This document shows, one piece after another, positions 1 through 15,000 of a stretch of 64,000 nt of DNA. Positions within the stretch are counted from its first letter, which is position 1. Every line of letters begins with the position of its first letter. A program made the translations under genes and the position numbers. The stretch lies in NCBI RefSeq assembly GCF_964355755.1, contig NC_092677.1, positions 14,156,601-14,220,600 on the forward strand, in the 5' to 3' direction. Below the pieces are notes generated by a model, which saw only the letters and a list, made by a program, of their open reading frames with translations, did not search any database and had not been told where the DNA came from. Source of the DNA: Antedon mediterranea (taxonomy: Eukaryota; Echinodermata; Crinoidea; Comatulida; Antedonidae).

Positions 1-309
1 GCTGACTTGGGCAGAACACAACAAATATAGTATATTGATATAAGCAGTGAGTTAGGCAGAAAAACAAAAACAAAAATTATGACTTAGACACTTTTGTTAT
101 GAGGCTGTCGATATCATCTATATACAAAAAATGCTACCTTTAAGTAACATAATTTAATAGCATATTCAGCTCTTCAGATTAAAATTAACACTGATGATTT
201 TAGAAAAGGAAAGTAGCAATAAAAGAGAAAGAATTTGTAACTAATGGGATAAAAAATATACTATAAAAATGTATTTCTTATTTTATTTAAAAAATCATGA
301 GTCTCCTCT

Positions 310-342
310 CCTTAATTGCCTAAGTCACACAGCTGACTTAGG
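310..342. repeat. Representative array-1 hairpin
   Basis: The stem TGCCTAAGTCA and its exact reverse complement TGACTTAGGCA flank the six-base loop CACAGC. The 3' arm begins within the palindromic E-box word CAGCTG. The element recurs throughout the array, about eight times in the first 2 kb by eye, with occasional arm mutations (GACTTGGGCA, GACTAAGGCA, GGACTTCGGCA). Confidence 0.85.
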
Positions 343-3300
343 CAGAAACACAAAAAATTATGTGATCATGTGCAAATGTATATAAAAGCACTCAGATAAT
401 GTACAGAGGGCAGTATAAAGATATAAGCAGTGAGTTAGGCAGATCATAAGTCAGCTCTCCTTAATTGCCTAAGTCACACAGCTGACTTAGGCAGAAACAC
501 AAACAAATATAGTATATTGATATAAGCAGTGAGTTAGGCAGAAAAACAAACAAAAAATTATTACTTAGACACTTTTGTTATGAGGCTGTCGATATCATCT
601 ATATACAAAAAATTCTACCTTTAAGTAACAAAATTTAATAGCATCAGCTCTTCAGATTAAAATTAACACTGATGATTTTAGAAAAAGAAAGTATCAATAA
701 AAGAGAAAGAATTTTTAACAAATGGGTTAAAAAATATAGTATAAAAATGTATTTCTTATTTTATTTAAAAAATCATGAGTCTCCTCTCTTTAATTGCCTA
801 AGTCACACAGCTGACTTAGGCAGAAACACACAAAAACGATCTGAGCATCATCATAAGTCAGCTCTCCTTTATTGCCTAAGTCACACAGCTGACTTAGGCA
901 GAAACACAAAAAATATAGTATATTGATATAAGAAGTGAGTTAAGCAGAAAAACAAAATTATGACTTAAACACTTTTGTTATGAGGCTGTCGATATCATCT
1001 ATATACAAAAAATGCTACCTTTAAGTAACAAAATTTAATAACATATTCAGCTCTTCAGATTAAAATTAACACTGATGATTTTAGAAAAGGGAAGTCGCAA
1101 TAAAAGAGAAAGAATTTGTAACTAATGGGTTAAAAAATATACTCTAAAAATGTATTTCTTATTTTATTTAAAAAATCATGAGTCTCCTCTCCTTAATTGC
1201 CTCAGTCACACAGCTGACTTAGGCAGAAACACACAAAAACGATCTTAGCATGTGCCAATGTATATAAAAGCACTCAGATAATGTACAGAGGGCAGTATAA
1301 AGATATAAGCAGTGTGTTAGGCAGATCATAAGTCAGCTCTCCTTAATTGCCTAAGTCACACAGCTGACTTAGGCAGAAACACAAAAAATATAGTATATTG
1401 ATATAAGCAGTGAGTTAGGCAGAAAAAAAATTATGACTTAGACACTTTTGTTATGAGGCTGTCGATATCATCTATATACAAAAAATGCTACCTTTAAGTA
1501 ACAAAATTTAATAGCATCAGCTCTGCAGATTAAAATTAACACTGATGATTTTAGAAAAGGAAAGTAGCAATAAAAGAGAAAGAATTTGTAACAAATGGGT
1601 TAAAAAATATACTCTAAAAATGTATTTTTTATTTTATTTAAAAAATCATGAGTCTCCTCTCCTTAATTGCCTAAGTCACACAGCTGACTAAGGCAGAAAC
1701 ACAAAAAAACGATCTGAGCATGTGCAAATGTATATAAAAGCACTCAGATAATGTACAGAGGGCAGTTTTAAGATATAAGCAGTGAGTTAGGCAGATCATA
1801 AGTCAGCTCTCCTTAATTGCCTAAGTCAAACAGCGGACTTAGGCAGAAGCACACAAAAACGATCTGAGCATGTGCAAATGTATATAAAAAGCACTCAGAT
1901 AATGTACAGAGGGCAGATAAAGATATAAGCAGTGAGTTAGGCAGATCATAAGTCAGCTCTCCTTAATTGCCTAAGTCACACAGCTGACTTGGGCAGAACA
2001 CAACAAATATAGTATATTGATATAAACAGTGAGTTAGGCAGAAAAACAAAAACAAAAATTATGACTTAGACACTTTTGTTTTGAGGCTGTCGATATCATC
2101 TATATACAAAAAATGCTACCTTTAAGTAACATAATTTAATAGCATATTCAGCTCTTCAGATTAAAATTAACACTGATGATTTTAGAAAAGGAAAGTAGCA
2201 ATAAAAGAGAAAGAATTTGTAACTAATGGGTTAAAAAATATACTATAAAAATGTATTTCTTATTTTATTTAAAAAATCATGAGTCTCCTCTCCTTAATTG
2301 CCTAAGTCACACAGCTGACTTAGGCAGAAACACAAAAAATTATGTGATCATGTGCAAATGTATATAAAAGCACTCAGATAATGTACAGAGGGCAGTATAA
2401 AAATATAAGCAGTGAGTTAGGCAGATCATAAGTCAGCTCTCCTTATTTGCCTAAGTCACACAGCTGACTTAGGCAGAAACACAAACAAATATAGTATTTT
2501 GATATAAGCAGTGAGTTAGGCAGAAAAACAAACAAAAAATTATTACTTAGACACTTTTGTTATGAGGCTGTCGATATCATCTATATACAAACAATTCTAC
2601 CTTTAAGTAACAAAATTTAATAGCATCAGCTCTTCAGATTAAAGTTAACACTGATAATTTTAGAAAAGGAAAGTATCAATAAAAGAGAAAGAATTTTTAA
2701 CAAATGGGTTAAAAAATATAGTATAAAAATGTATTTCTTATTTTATTTAAAAAATCATGAGTCTCCTCTCCTTAATTGCCTAAGTTACACAGCTGACTTA
2801 GGCGGAAACACACAAAAACGATCCGAGCATGTGCAAATGTATATAAAAACACTCAGATAATGTACAAAGGGCAGTATAAAGATATAAGCAGTGAGTTAAG
2901 CAGATCATAAGTCAGCTCTCCTTAATTGCCTAAGTCACACAGCTGACTTAGGCAGAAACACAAAAAATATAGTATATTGATATAAGCAGTGAGTTAGGCA
3001 GAAAAACAAAAACAAAAATTATGACTTAGACACTTTTGTTATGAGGCTGTCGATATCATCTATATACAAAAAATGCTACCTTTAAGTAACATAATTTAAT
3101 AGCATATTCAGCTCTTCAGATTAAAATTAACACTGATGATTTTAGAAAAGGAAAGTAGCAATAAAAGAGAAAGAATTTGTAACAAATGGGTTAAAAAATA
3201 TACTCTAAAAATGTATTTTTTTTTTTATTTAAAAAATCATGAGTCTCCTCTCCTTAATTGCCTAAGTCACACAGCTGACTTAGGCAGAAACACAAAAACC

Positions 3301-5700
3301 CGATCTGAGCATGTGCAAATGTATATAAAAGCACTCAGATAATGTACAGTGGGCAGTATAAAGATATAAGCAGTGAGTTAGGCAGATCATAAGTCAGCTC
3401 TCCTTAATTGCCTAAGTCACACAGCGGACTTCGGCAGAAACACACAAAAACGATCTGAGCATGTGCAAATGCATATAAAAGCACTCAGATAATGTACAGA
3501 AGGCAGATAAAGATATAAGCAGTGAGTTAGGCAGATCATAAGTCAGCTCTCCTTAATTGCCTAAGTCACACAGCTGACTTAGGTAGAAACACAAAAAATA
3601 TAGTATATTGATATAAGCAGTGAGTTAGGCAGATCATAAGTCAGCTCTCCTTATTTGCCTAAGTCACACAGCTGACTTGGGCAGAAACACAAACAAATAT
3701 AGTATATTGATATAAGCAGTGAGTTAGGCAGAAAAACAAACAAAAAATTATTACTTAGACACTTTTGTTATGAGGCTTTCGATATCATCTATATACAAAC
3801 AATTCTACCTTTAAGTAACAAAATTTAATAGCTTCAGCTCTTCAGATTAAAATTAACACTGATAATTTTAGAAAAGGAAAGTATCAATAAAAGAGAAAGA
3901 ATTTGTAACAAATGGGTTAAAAAATATACTATAAAAATGTATTTCTTATTTTATTTAAAAAACCATGAGTCTCCTCTCCTTAATTGCCTAAGTCACACAG
4001 CTGACTTAGGCAGAAACACAAAAAAACGATCTGAGCATCATCATAAGTCAGCTCTCCTTTATTGCCTAAGTCACACAGCTGACTTAGGCAGAAACACAAA
4101 AAATATAGTATATTGATATAAGAAGTGAGTTAAGCAGAAAAACAAAATTATGACTTAAACACTTTTGTTATGAGGCTGTCGATATCATCTATATACAAAA
4201 AATGCTACCTTTAAGTAACAAAATTTAATAACATATTCAGCTCTTCAGATTAAAATTAACACTGATGATTTTAGAAAAGGGAAGTCGCAATAAAAGAGAA
4301 AGAATTTGTAACTAATGGGTTAAAAAATATACTATAAAAATGTATTTCTTATTTTATTTAAAAAATCATGAGTCTCCTCTCCTTAATTGCCTAAGTCACA
4401 CAGCTGACTTAGGCAGAAACACAAAAAAATTATGTGATCATGTGCAAATGTATATAAAAGCACTCAGATAATGTACAGAGGGCAGTATAAAGATATAAGC
4501 AGTGAGTTAGGCAGATCATAAGTCAGCTCTCCTTAATTGCCTAAGTCACACAGCTGACTTAGGCAGAAACACAAACAAATATAGTATATTGATATAAGCA
4601 GTGAGTTAGGCAGAAAAACAAACAAAAAATTATTACTTAGACACTTTTGTTATGAGGCTGTCGATATCATCTATATAAAAAAAATTCTACCTTTAAGTAA
4701 CAAAATTTAATAGCATCAGCTCTTCAGATTAAAATTAACACTGATGATTTTAGAAAAGGAAAGTAGCAATAAAAGAGAAAGAATTTGTAACTAATGGGAT
4801 AAAAAATATACTATAAAAATGTATTTCTTATTTTATTTAAAAAATCATGAGTCTCCTCTCCTTAATTGCCTATATCACACAGCTGACTTAGGCAGAAACA
4901 CAAAAACTTTTGTGATCATGTGCAAATGTATATAAAAGCACTCAGATAATGTACAGAGGGCAGATAAAGATATAAGCAGTGAGTTAGGCAGATCATAAGT
5001 CAGCTCTCCTTAATTGCCTAAGTCACACAGCTGACTTGGGCAGAACACAACAAATATAGTATATTGATATAAGCAGTGAGTTAGGCAGAAAAACAAAAAC
5101 AAAAATTATGACTTAGACACTTTTGTTATGAGGCTGTCGATATCATCTATATACAAAAAATGCTACCTTTAAGTAACATAATTTAATAGCATATTCAGCT
5201 CTTCAGATTAAAATTAACACTGATAATTTTAGAAATGGAAATTAGCAATAAAAGAGAAAGAATTTGTAACTAATGGGATAAAAAATATACTATAAAAATG
5301 TATTTCTTATTTTATTAAAAAAATCATGAGTCTCCTCTCCTTAATTGCCTAAGTCACACAGCTGACTTAGGCAGAAACACAAAAAATTATGTGATCATGT
5401 GCAAATGTATATAAAAGCACTCAGATAATGTACAGAGGGCAGTATAAAGATATAAGCAGTGAGTTAGGCAGATCATAAGTCAGCTCTCCTTAATTGCCTA
5501 AGTCACACAGCTGACTTAGGCAGAAACACAAACAAATATAGTATATTGATATAAGCAGTGAGTTAGGCAGAAAAACAAACAAAAAATTATTACTTAGACA
5601 CTTTTGTTATGAGGCTGTCGATATCATCTATATACAAAAAATTCTACCTTTAAGTAACAAAATTTAATAGCATCAGCTCTTCAGATTAAAATTAACACTG

Positions 5701-8323
5701 ATAATTTTAGAAAAGGAAAGTATCAATAAAAGAGAAAGAATTTTTAACAAATGGGTTAAAAAATATAGTATAAAAATGTATTTCTTATTTTATTTAAAAA
5801 ATCATGAGTCTCCTCTCCTTAATTGCCTAAGTCACACAGCTGACTTAGGCAGAAACACACAAAAACGATCTGAGCATCATCATAAGTCAGCTCTCCTTTA
5901 TTGCCTAAGTCACACAGCTGACTTAGGCAGAAACACCAAAAAATATAGTATATTGATATAAGAAGTGAGTTAAGCAGAAAAACAAAATTATGACTTAAAC
6001 ACTTTTGTTATGAGGCTGTCGATATCATCTATATACAAAAAATGCTACCTTTAGGTAACAAAATTTAATAACATATTCAGCTCCTCAGATTAAAATTAAC
6101 ACTGATGATTTTAGAAAAGGAAAGTCGCAATAAAAGAGAAAGAATTTGAAACTAATGGGTTAAACAATATACTCTAAAAATGTATTTCTTATTTTATTTA
6201 AAAAATCATGAGTCTCCTCTCCTTAATTGCCTCAGTCACACAGCTGACTTAGGCAGAAACACACAAAAACGATCTTAGCATGTGCCAATGTATATAAAAG
6301 CACTCAGATAATGTACAGAGGGCAGTATAAAGATATAAGCAGTGTGTTAGGCAGATCATAAGTCAGCTCTCCTTAATTGCCTAAGTCACACAGCTGACTT
6401 AGGCAGAAACACAAAAAATATAGTATATTGATATAAGCAGTGAGTTAGGCAGAAAAAAAATTATGACTTAGACACTTTTGTTATGAGGCTGTCGATATCA
6501 TCTATATACAAAAAATTCTACCTTTAAGTAACAAAATTTAATAGCATCAGCTCTTCAGATTAAAATTAACACTGATAATTTTAGAAAAGGAAAGTATCAA
6601 TAAAAGAGAAAGAATTTTTAACAAATGGGTTAAAAAATATAGTATAAAAATGTATTTCTTATTTTATTTAAAAAATCATGAGTCTCCTCTCCTTAATTGC
6701 CTAAGTCACACAGCTGACTTAGGCAGAAACACACAAAAACGATCTGAGCATCATCATAAGTCAGCTCTCCTTTATTGCCTAAGTCACACAGCTGACTTAG
6801 GCAGAAACACCAAAAAATATAGTATATTGATATAAGAAGTGAGTTAAGCAGAAAAACAAAATTATGACTTAAACACTTTTGTTATGAGGCTGTCGATATC
6901 ATCTATATACAAAAAATGCTACCTTTAAGTAACAAAATTTAATAACATATTCAGCTCCTCAGATTAAAATTAACACTGATGATTTTAGAAAAGGGAAGTC
7001 GCAATAAAAGAGAAAGAATTTGAAACTAATGGGTTAAACAATATACTCTAAAAATGTATTTCTTATTTTATTTAAAAAATCATGAGTCTCCTCTCCTTAA
7101 TTGCCTCAGTCACACAGCTGACTTAGGCAGAAACACACAAAAACGATCTTAGCATGTGCCAATGTATATAAAGGCACTCAGATAATGTACAGAGGGCAGT
7201 ATAAAGATATAAGCAGTGTGTTAGGCAGATCATAAGTCAGCTCTCCTTAATTGCCTAAGTCACACAGCTGACTTAGGCAGAAACACAAAAAATATAGTAT
7301 ATTGATATAAGCAGTGAGTTAGGCAGAAAAAAAATTATGACTTAGACACTTTTGTTATGAGGCTGTCGATATCATCTATATACAAAAAATTCTACCTTTA
7401 AGTAACAAAATTTAATAGCATCAGCTCTTCAGATTAAAATTAACACTGATAATTTTAGAAAAGGAAAGTATCAATAAAAGAGAAAGAATTTTTAACAAAT
7501 GGGTTAAAAAATATAGTATAAAAATGTACTTCTTATTTTATTTAAAAAATCATGAGTCTCCTCTCCTTAATTGCCTAAGTCACACAGCTGACTTAGGCAG
7601 AAACACACAAAAACGATCTGAGCATCATCATAAGTCAGCTCTTCTTTATTGCCTAAGTCACACAGCTGACTTAGGCAGAAACACAAAAAATATAGTATAT
7701 TGATATAAGAAGTGAGTTAAGAAGAAAAACAAAATTATGACTTAAACACTTTGGTTATGAGGCTGTCGATATCATCTATATACAAAAAATGCTACCTTTA
7801 AGTAACAAAATTTAATAACATATTCAGCTCTTCAGATTAAAATTAACACTGATGATTTTAGAAAAGGGAAGTCGCAATAAAAGAGAAAGAATTTGTAACT
7901 AATGGGTTAAAAAATATACTCTAAAAATGTATTTCTTATTTTATTTAAAAAATCATGAGTCTCCTCTCCTTAATTGCCTCAGTCACACAGCTGACTTAGG
8001 CAGAAACACACAAAAACGATCTTAGCATGTGCCAATGTATATAAAAGCACTCAGATAATGTACAGAGGGCAGTATAAAGATATAAGCAGTGTGTTAGGCA
8101 GATCATAAGTCAGCTCTCCTTAATTGCCTAAGTCACACAGCTGACTTAGGCAGAAACACAAAAAATATAGTATATTGATATAAGCAGTGAGTTAGGCAGA
8201 AAAAAAATTATGACTTAGACACTTTTGTTATGAGGCTGTCGATATCATCTATATACAAAAAATGCTACCTTTAAGTAACAAAATTTAATAGCATCAGCTC
8301 TGCAGATTAAAATTAACACTGAT
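5701..8323. repeat. Triplicated 874-bp dimer inside array 1
   Basis: Anchors at 5701, 6105, 6575, about 6979, about 7449 and about 7853 alternate in steps of 404 and 470 bp, giving three consecutive copies of an 874-bp dimer. The same open frame appears at 5776 and 6650. The block in copy 2 has one dimer fewer, which is the signature of unequal exchange by one whole dimer. A separate duplication of about 878 bp is visible with identical frames at 8799 and 9677. Confidence 0.8.
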
Positions 8324-11300
8324 GATTTTAGAAAAGGAAAGTAGCAATAAAAGAGAAAGAATTTGTAACAAATGGGTTAAAAAATATACTCTAAAAATGT
8401 ATTTTTTATTTTATTTAAAAAATCATGAGTCTCCTCTCCTTAATTGCCTAAGTCACACAGCTGACTAAGGCAGAAACACAAAAAAACGATCTGAGCATGT
8501 GCAAATGTATATAAAAGCACTCAGATAATGTAGAGAGGGCAGATAAAGATATAAGCAGTGAGTTAGGCAGATCATAAGTCAGCTCTCCTTAATTGCCTAA
8601 GTCACACAGCTGACTTGGGCAGAACACAACAAATATAGTATATTGATATAAGCAGTGAGTTAGGCAGAAAAACAAAACAAAAATTATGACTTAGACACTT
8701 TTGTTATGAGACTGTTGATATCATCTATATACAAAAAAATGCTACCTTTAAGTAACATAATTTAATAGCATCAGCTCTTCAGATTAAAATTAACACTGAT
8801 GATTTTAGAAAAGGAAATTAGCAATAAAAGAGAAAGAATTTGTAACAAATGGGTTAAAAAATATACTACAAAAATGTATTTCTTATTTTATTTAAAAAAT
8901 CATGAGTCTCCTCTCCTTAATTGCCTAAGTCACACAGCTGACTTAGGCAGAAACACACAAAAACGATCTGAGCATCATCATAAGTCAGCTCTCCTTTATT
9001 GCCTAAGTCACACAGCTGACTTAGGCAGAAACACAAAAAAATATATTATATTGATATAAGCAGTGAGTTAGGCAGGAAAAAAAATTATGACTTAGACACT
9101 TTTGTTATGAGGCTGTCGATATCATCTATATACAAAAAATGCTACCTTTAAGTAACAAAATTTAATAGCATCAGCTCTGCAGATTAAAATTAACACTGAT
9201 GATTTTAGAAAAGGAAAGTAGCAATAAAAGAGAAAGAATTTGTAACAAATGGGTTAAAAAATATACTCTAAAAATGTATTTTTTATTTTATTTAAAAAAT
9301 CATGAGTCTCCTCTCCTTAATTGCCTAAGTCACACAGCTGACTAAGGCAGAAACACAAAAAAAACGATCTGAGCATGTGCAAATGTATATAAAAGCACTC
9401 AGATAATGTAGAGAGGGCCGATAAAGATATAAGCAGTGAGTTAGGCAGATCATAAGTCAGCTCTCCTTAATTGCCTAAGTCACACAGCTGACTTGGGCAG
9501 AACACAACAAATATAGTATATTGATATAAGCAGTGAGTTAGGCAGAAAAACAAAACAAAAATTATGACTTAGACACTTTTGTTATGAGACTGTTGATATC
9601 ATCTATATACAAAAAAATGCTACCTTTAAGTAACATAATTTAATAGCATCAGCTCTTCAGATTAAAATTAACACTGATGATTTTAGAAAAGGAAATTAGC
9701 AATAAAAGAGAAAGAATTTGTAACAAATGGGTTAAAAAATATACTACAAAAATGTATTTCTTATTTTATTTAAAAAATCATGAGTCTCCTCTCCTTAATT
9801 GCCTAAGTCACACAGCTGACTTAGGCAGAAACACACAAAAACGATCTGAGCATCATCATAAGTCAGCTCTCCTTTATTGCCTAAGTCACACAGCTGACTT
9901 AGGCAGAAACACAAAAAAATATATTATATTGATATAAGCAGTGAGTTAGGCAGGAAAAAAAATTATGACTTAGACACTTTTGTTATGAGGCTGTCGATAT
10001 CATCTATATACAAAAAATGCTACCTTTAAGTAACAAAATTTAATAGCATCAGCTCTTCAGATTTAAATTAACACTGATGATTTTAGAAAAGGAAAGTAGC
10101 AATAAAAGAGAAAGAATTTGTAACAAATGGGTTAAAAAATATACTCTAAAAATGTATTTTTTATTTTATTTAAAAAATCATGAGTCTCCTCTCCTTAATT
10201 GCCTAAGTCACACAGCTGACTTAGGCAGAAACACAAAAAAACGATCTGAGCATGTGCAAATGTATATAAAAGCACTCAGATAATGTACAGAGGGCAGTAT
10301 AAAGATATAAGCAGTGAGTTAGGCAGATCATAAGTCAGCTCTCCTTAATTGCCTAAGTCACACAGCGGACTTCGGCAAAAACACACAAAAACGATCTCAG
10401 CATGTGCAAATGCATATAAAAGCACTCAGATAATGTACAGAAGGCAGATAAAGATATAAGCAGTGAGTTAGGCAGATCATAAGTCAGCTCTCCTTAATTG
10501 CCTAAGTCACACAGCTGACTTAGGTAGAAACACAAAAAATATAGTATATTGATATAAGCAGTGAGTTAGGCAGATCATAAGTCAGCTCTCCTTAATTGCC
10601 TAAGTCACACAGCTGCCTTGGGCAGAAACACAAACAAATATAGTATATTGATATAAGCAGTGAGTTAGGCAGAAAAACAAACAAAAAATTATTACTTAGA
10701 CACTTTTGTTATGAGGCTTTCGATATCATCTATATACAAACAATTCTACCTTTAAGTAACAAAATTTAATAGCATCAGCTCTTCAGATTAAAATTAACAC
10801 TGATAATTTTAGAAAAGTAAAGTATCAATAAAAGAGAAAGAATTTGTAACAAATGGGTTAAAAAATATACTATAAAAATGTATTTCTTATTTTATTTAAA
10901 AAACCATGAGTCTCCTCTCCTTAATTGCCTAAGTCACACAGCTGACTTAGGCAGAAACACAAAAAAACGATCTGAGCATGTGCAAATGTATATAAAAGCA
11001 CTCAGATAATGTACAGAGGGCAGTATAAAGATATAAGCAGTGAGTTAGGCAGATCATAAGTCAGCTCTCCTTAATTGCCTAACTCACACAGCTGACTTAG
11101 GCAGAAACACACAAAAACGATCTGAGCATGTGCAAATGCATATAAAAGCACTCAGATAATGTACAGAGGGCAGATAAAGATATAAGCAGTGAGTTAGGCA
11201 GATCATAAGTCAGCTCTCCTTAATTGCCTAAGTCACACAGCACACTTAGGTAGTAACACAAACAATATAGTATATTGATATAAGCAGTGAGTTAGGCAGA

Positions 11301-12060
11301 TCATAAGTTAGCTCTCCTTAATTGCCTAAGTCACACAGCTGACTTAGGCAGAAACACAAACAATATAGTATATTGGTATAAGCAGTGAGTTAGGTAGATC
11401 ATAAGTCAGCTCTTCTTAATTGCCTAAGTCACACAGCTGACTTAGGCAGAAACACAAAAAATTATGTGATCATGTGCAAATGTATATAAAAGCACTCAGA
11501 AAATGTACAGAGGGCAGTATAAAGATATAAGCAGTGAGTTAGGCAGATCATAAGTCAGCTCTCCTTAATTGCCTAAGTCACACAGCTGACTTAGGCAGAA
11601 ACACAAACAAATATAGTATATTGATATAAGCAGTGAGTTAGGCAGAAAAACAAACAAAAAATTATTACTTAGACACTTTTGTTATGAGGCTGTCGATATC
11701 ATCTATATAAAAAAAATTCTACCTTTAAGTAACAAAATTTAATAGCATCAGCTCTTCAGATTAAAATTAACACTGATGATTTAGAAAAGGAAAGTAGCAA
11801 TAAAAGAGAAAGAATTTGTAACTAATGGGATAAAAAATATACTATAAAAATGTATTTCTTATTTTATTTAAAAAATCATGAGTCTCCTCTCCTTAATTGC
11901 CTAAGTCACACAGCTGACTTAGGCAGAAACACACAAAATTATGTGATCATGTGCAAATGTATATAAAAGCACTCAGATAATGTACAGAGGGCAGATAAAG
12001 ATATAAGCAGTGAGTTAGGCAGATCATAAGTCAGCTCTCCTTAATTGCCTAAGTCACACA

Positions 12061-15000
12061 GCTGACTTGGGCAGAACACAACAAATATAGTATATTGATA
12101 TAAGCAGTGAGTTAGGCAGAAAAACAAAAACAAAAATTATGACTTAGACACTTTTGTTATGAGGCTGTCGATATCATCTATATACAAAAAATGCTACCTT
12201 TAAGTAACATAATTTAATAGCATATTCAGCTCTTCAGATTAAAATTAACACTGATGATTTTAGAAAAGGAAAGTAGCAATAAAAGAGAAAGAATTTGTAA
12301 CTAATGGGATAAAAAATATACTATAAAAATGTATTTCTTATTTTATTTAAAAAATCATGAGTCTCCTCTCCTTAATTGCCTTAGTCACACAGCTGACTTA
12401 GGCAGAAACACAAAAAATTATGTGATCATGTGCAAATGTATATAAAAGCACTCAGATAATGTACAGAGGGCAGTATAAAGATATAAGCAGTGAGTTAGGC
12501 AGATCATAAGTCAGCTCTCCTTAATTGCCTAAGTCACACAGCTGACTTAGGCAGAAACACAAACAAATATAGTATATTGATATAAGCAGTGAGTTAGGCA
12601 GAAAAACAAACAAAAAATTATTACTTAGACACTTTTGTTATGAGGCTGTCGATATCATCTATATACAAAAAATTCTACCTTTAAGTAACAAAATTTAATA
12701 GCATCAGCTCTTCAGATTAAAATTAACACTGATGATTTTAGAAAAAGAAAGTATCAATAAAAGAGAAAGAATTTTTAACAAATGGGTTAAAAAATATAGT
12801 ATAAAAATGTATTTCTTATTTTATTTAAAAAATCATGAGTCTCCTCTCTTTAATTGCCTAAGTCACACAGCTGACTTAGGCAGAAACACACAAAAACGAT
12901 CTGAGCATCATCATAAGTCAGCTCTCCTTTATTGCCTAAGTCACACAGCTGACTTAGGCAGAAACACAAAAAATATAGTATATTGATATAAGAAGTGAGT
13001 TAAGCAGAAAAACAAAATTATGACTTAAACACTTTTGTTATGAGGCTGTCGATATCATCTATATACAAAAAATGCTACCTTTAAGTAACAAAATTTAATA
13101 ACATATTCAGCTCTTCAGATTAAAATTAACACTGATGATTTTAGAAAAGGGAAGTCGCAATAAAAGAGAAAGAATTTGTAACTAATGGGTTAAAAAATAT
13201 ACTCTAAAAATGTATTTCTTATTTTATTTAAAAAATCATGAGTCTCCTCTCCTTAATTGCCTCAGTCACACAGCTGACTTAGGCAGAAACACACAAAAAC
13301 GATCTTAGCATGTGCCAATGTATATAAAAGCACTCAGATAATGTACAGAGGGCAGTATAAAGATATAAGCAGTGTGTTAGGCAGATCATAAGTCAGCTCT
13401 CCTTAATTGCCTAAGTCACACAGCTGACTTAGGCAGAAACACAAAAAATATAGTATTTTGATATAAGCAGTGAGTTAGGCAGAAAAAAAATTATGACTTA
13501 GACACTTTTGTTATGAGGCTGTCGATATCATCTATATACAAAAAATGCTACCTTTAAGTAACAAAATTTAATAGCATCAGCTCTGCAGATTAAAATTAAC
13601 ACTGATGATTTTAGAAAAGGAAAGTAGCAATAAAAGAGAAAGAATTTGTAACAAATGGGTTAAAAAATATACTCTAAAAATGTATTTTTTATTTTATTTA
13701 AAAAATCATGAGTCTCCTCTCCTTAATTGCCTAAGTCACACAGCTGACTAAGGCAGAAACACAAAAAAACGATCTGAGCATGTGCAAATGTATATAAAAG
13801 CACTCAGATAATGTACAGAGGGCAGTTTTAAGATATAAGCAGTGAGTTAGGCAGATCATAAGTCAGCTCTCCTTAATTGCCTAAGTCAAACAGCGGACTT
13901 AGGCAGAAGCACACAAAAACGATCTGAGCATGTGCAAATGTATATAAAAAGCACTCAGATAATGTACAGAGGGCAGATAAAGATATAAGCAGTGAGTTAG
14001 GCAGATCATAAGTCAGCTCTCCTTAATTGCCTAAGTCACACAGCTGACTTGGGCAGAACACAACAAATATAGTATATTGATATAAACAGTGAGTTAGGCA
14101 GAAAAACAAAAACAAAAATTATGACTTAGACACTTTTGTTTTGAGGCTGTCGATATCATCTATATACAAAAAATGCTACCTTTAAGTAACATAATTTAAT
14201 AGCATATTCAGCTCTTCAGATTAAAATTAACACTGATGATTTTAGAAAAGGAAAGTAGCAATAAAAGAGAAAGAATTTGTAACTAATGGGTTAAAAAATA
14301 TACTATAAAAATGTATTTCTTATTTTATTTAAAAAATCATGAGTCTCCTCTCCTTAATTGCCTAAGTCACACAGCTGACTTAGGCAGAAACACAAAAAAT
14401 TATGTGATCATGTGCAAATGTATATAAAAGCACTCAGATAATGTACAGAGGGCAGTATAAAAATATAAGCAGTGAGTTAGGCAGATCATAAGTCAGCTCT
14501 CCTTATTTGCCTAAGTCACACAGCTGACTTAGGCAGAAACACAAACAAATATAGTATTTTGATATAAGCAGTGAGTTAGGCAGAAAAACAAACAAAAAAT
14601 TATTACTTAGACACTTTTGTTATGAGGCTGTCGATATCATCTATATACAAACAATTCTACCTTTAAGTAACAAAATTTAATAGCATCAGCTCTTCAGATT
14701 AAAGTTAACACTGATAATTTTAGAAAAGGAAAGTATCAATAAAAGAGAAAGAATTTTTAACAAATGGGTTAAAAAATATAGTATAAAAATGTATTTCTTA
14801 TTTTATTTAAAAAATCATGAGTCTCCTCTCCTTAATTGCCTAAGTTACACAGCTGACTTAGGCGGAAACACACAAAAACGATCCGAGCATGTGCAAATGT
14901 ATATAAAAACACTCAGATAATGTACAAAGGGCAGTATAAAGATATAAGCAGTGAGTTAAGCAGATCATAAGTCAGCTCTCCTTAATTGCCTAAGTCACAC

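Larger units (their letters stand above)
1..12060. repeat. Higher-order repeat copy 1 (about 12.06 kb)
   Basis: Landmarks in this segment recur 12,060 bp downstream: 194 with 12254, 672 with 12732, 3136 with 15196. After a one-base insertion near 15510 the offset becomes 12,061 (5776 with 17837). The first base of the window matches position 12061, so the left boundary is arbitrary. Lines compared by eye differ only at scattered single bases, for example near 382 against 12442, and 1396 against 13456. This indicates a very recent duplication or active homogenisation. Confidence 0.85.
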
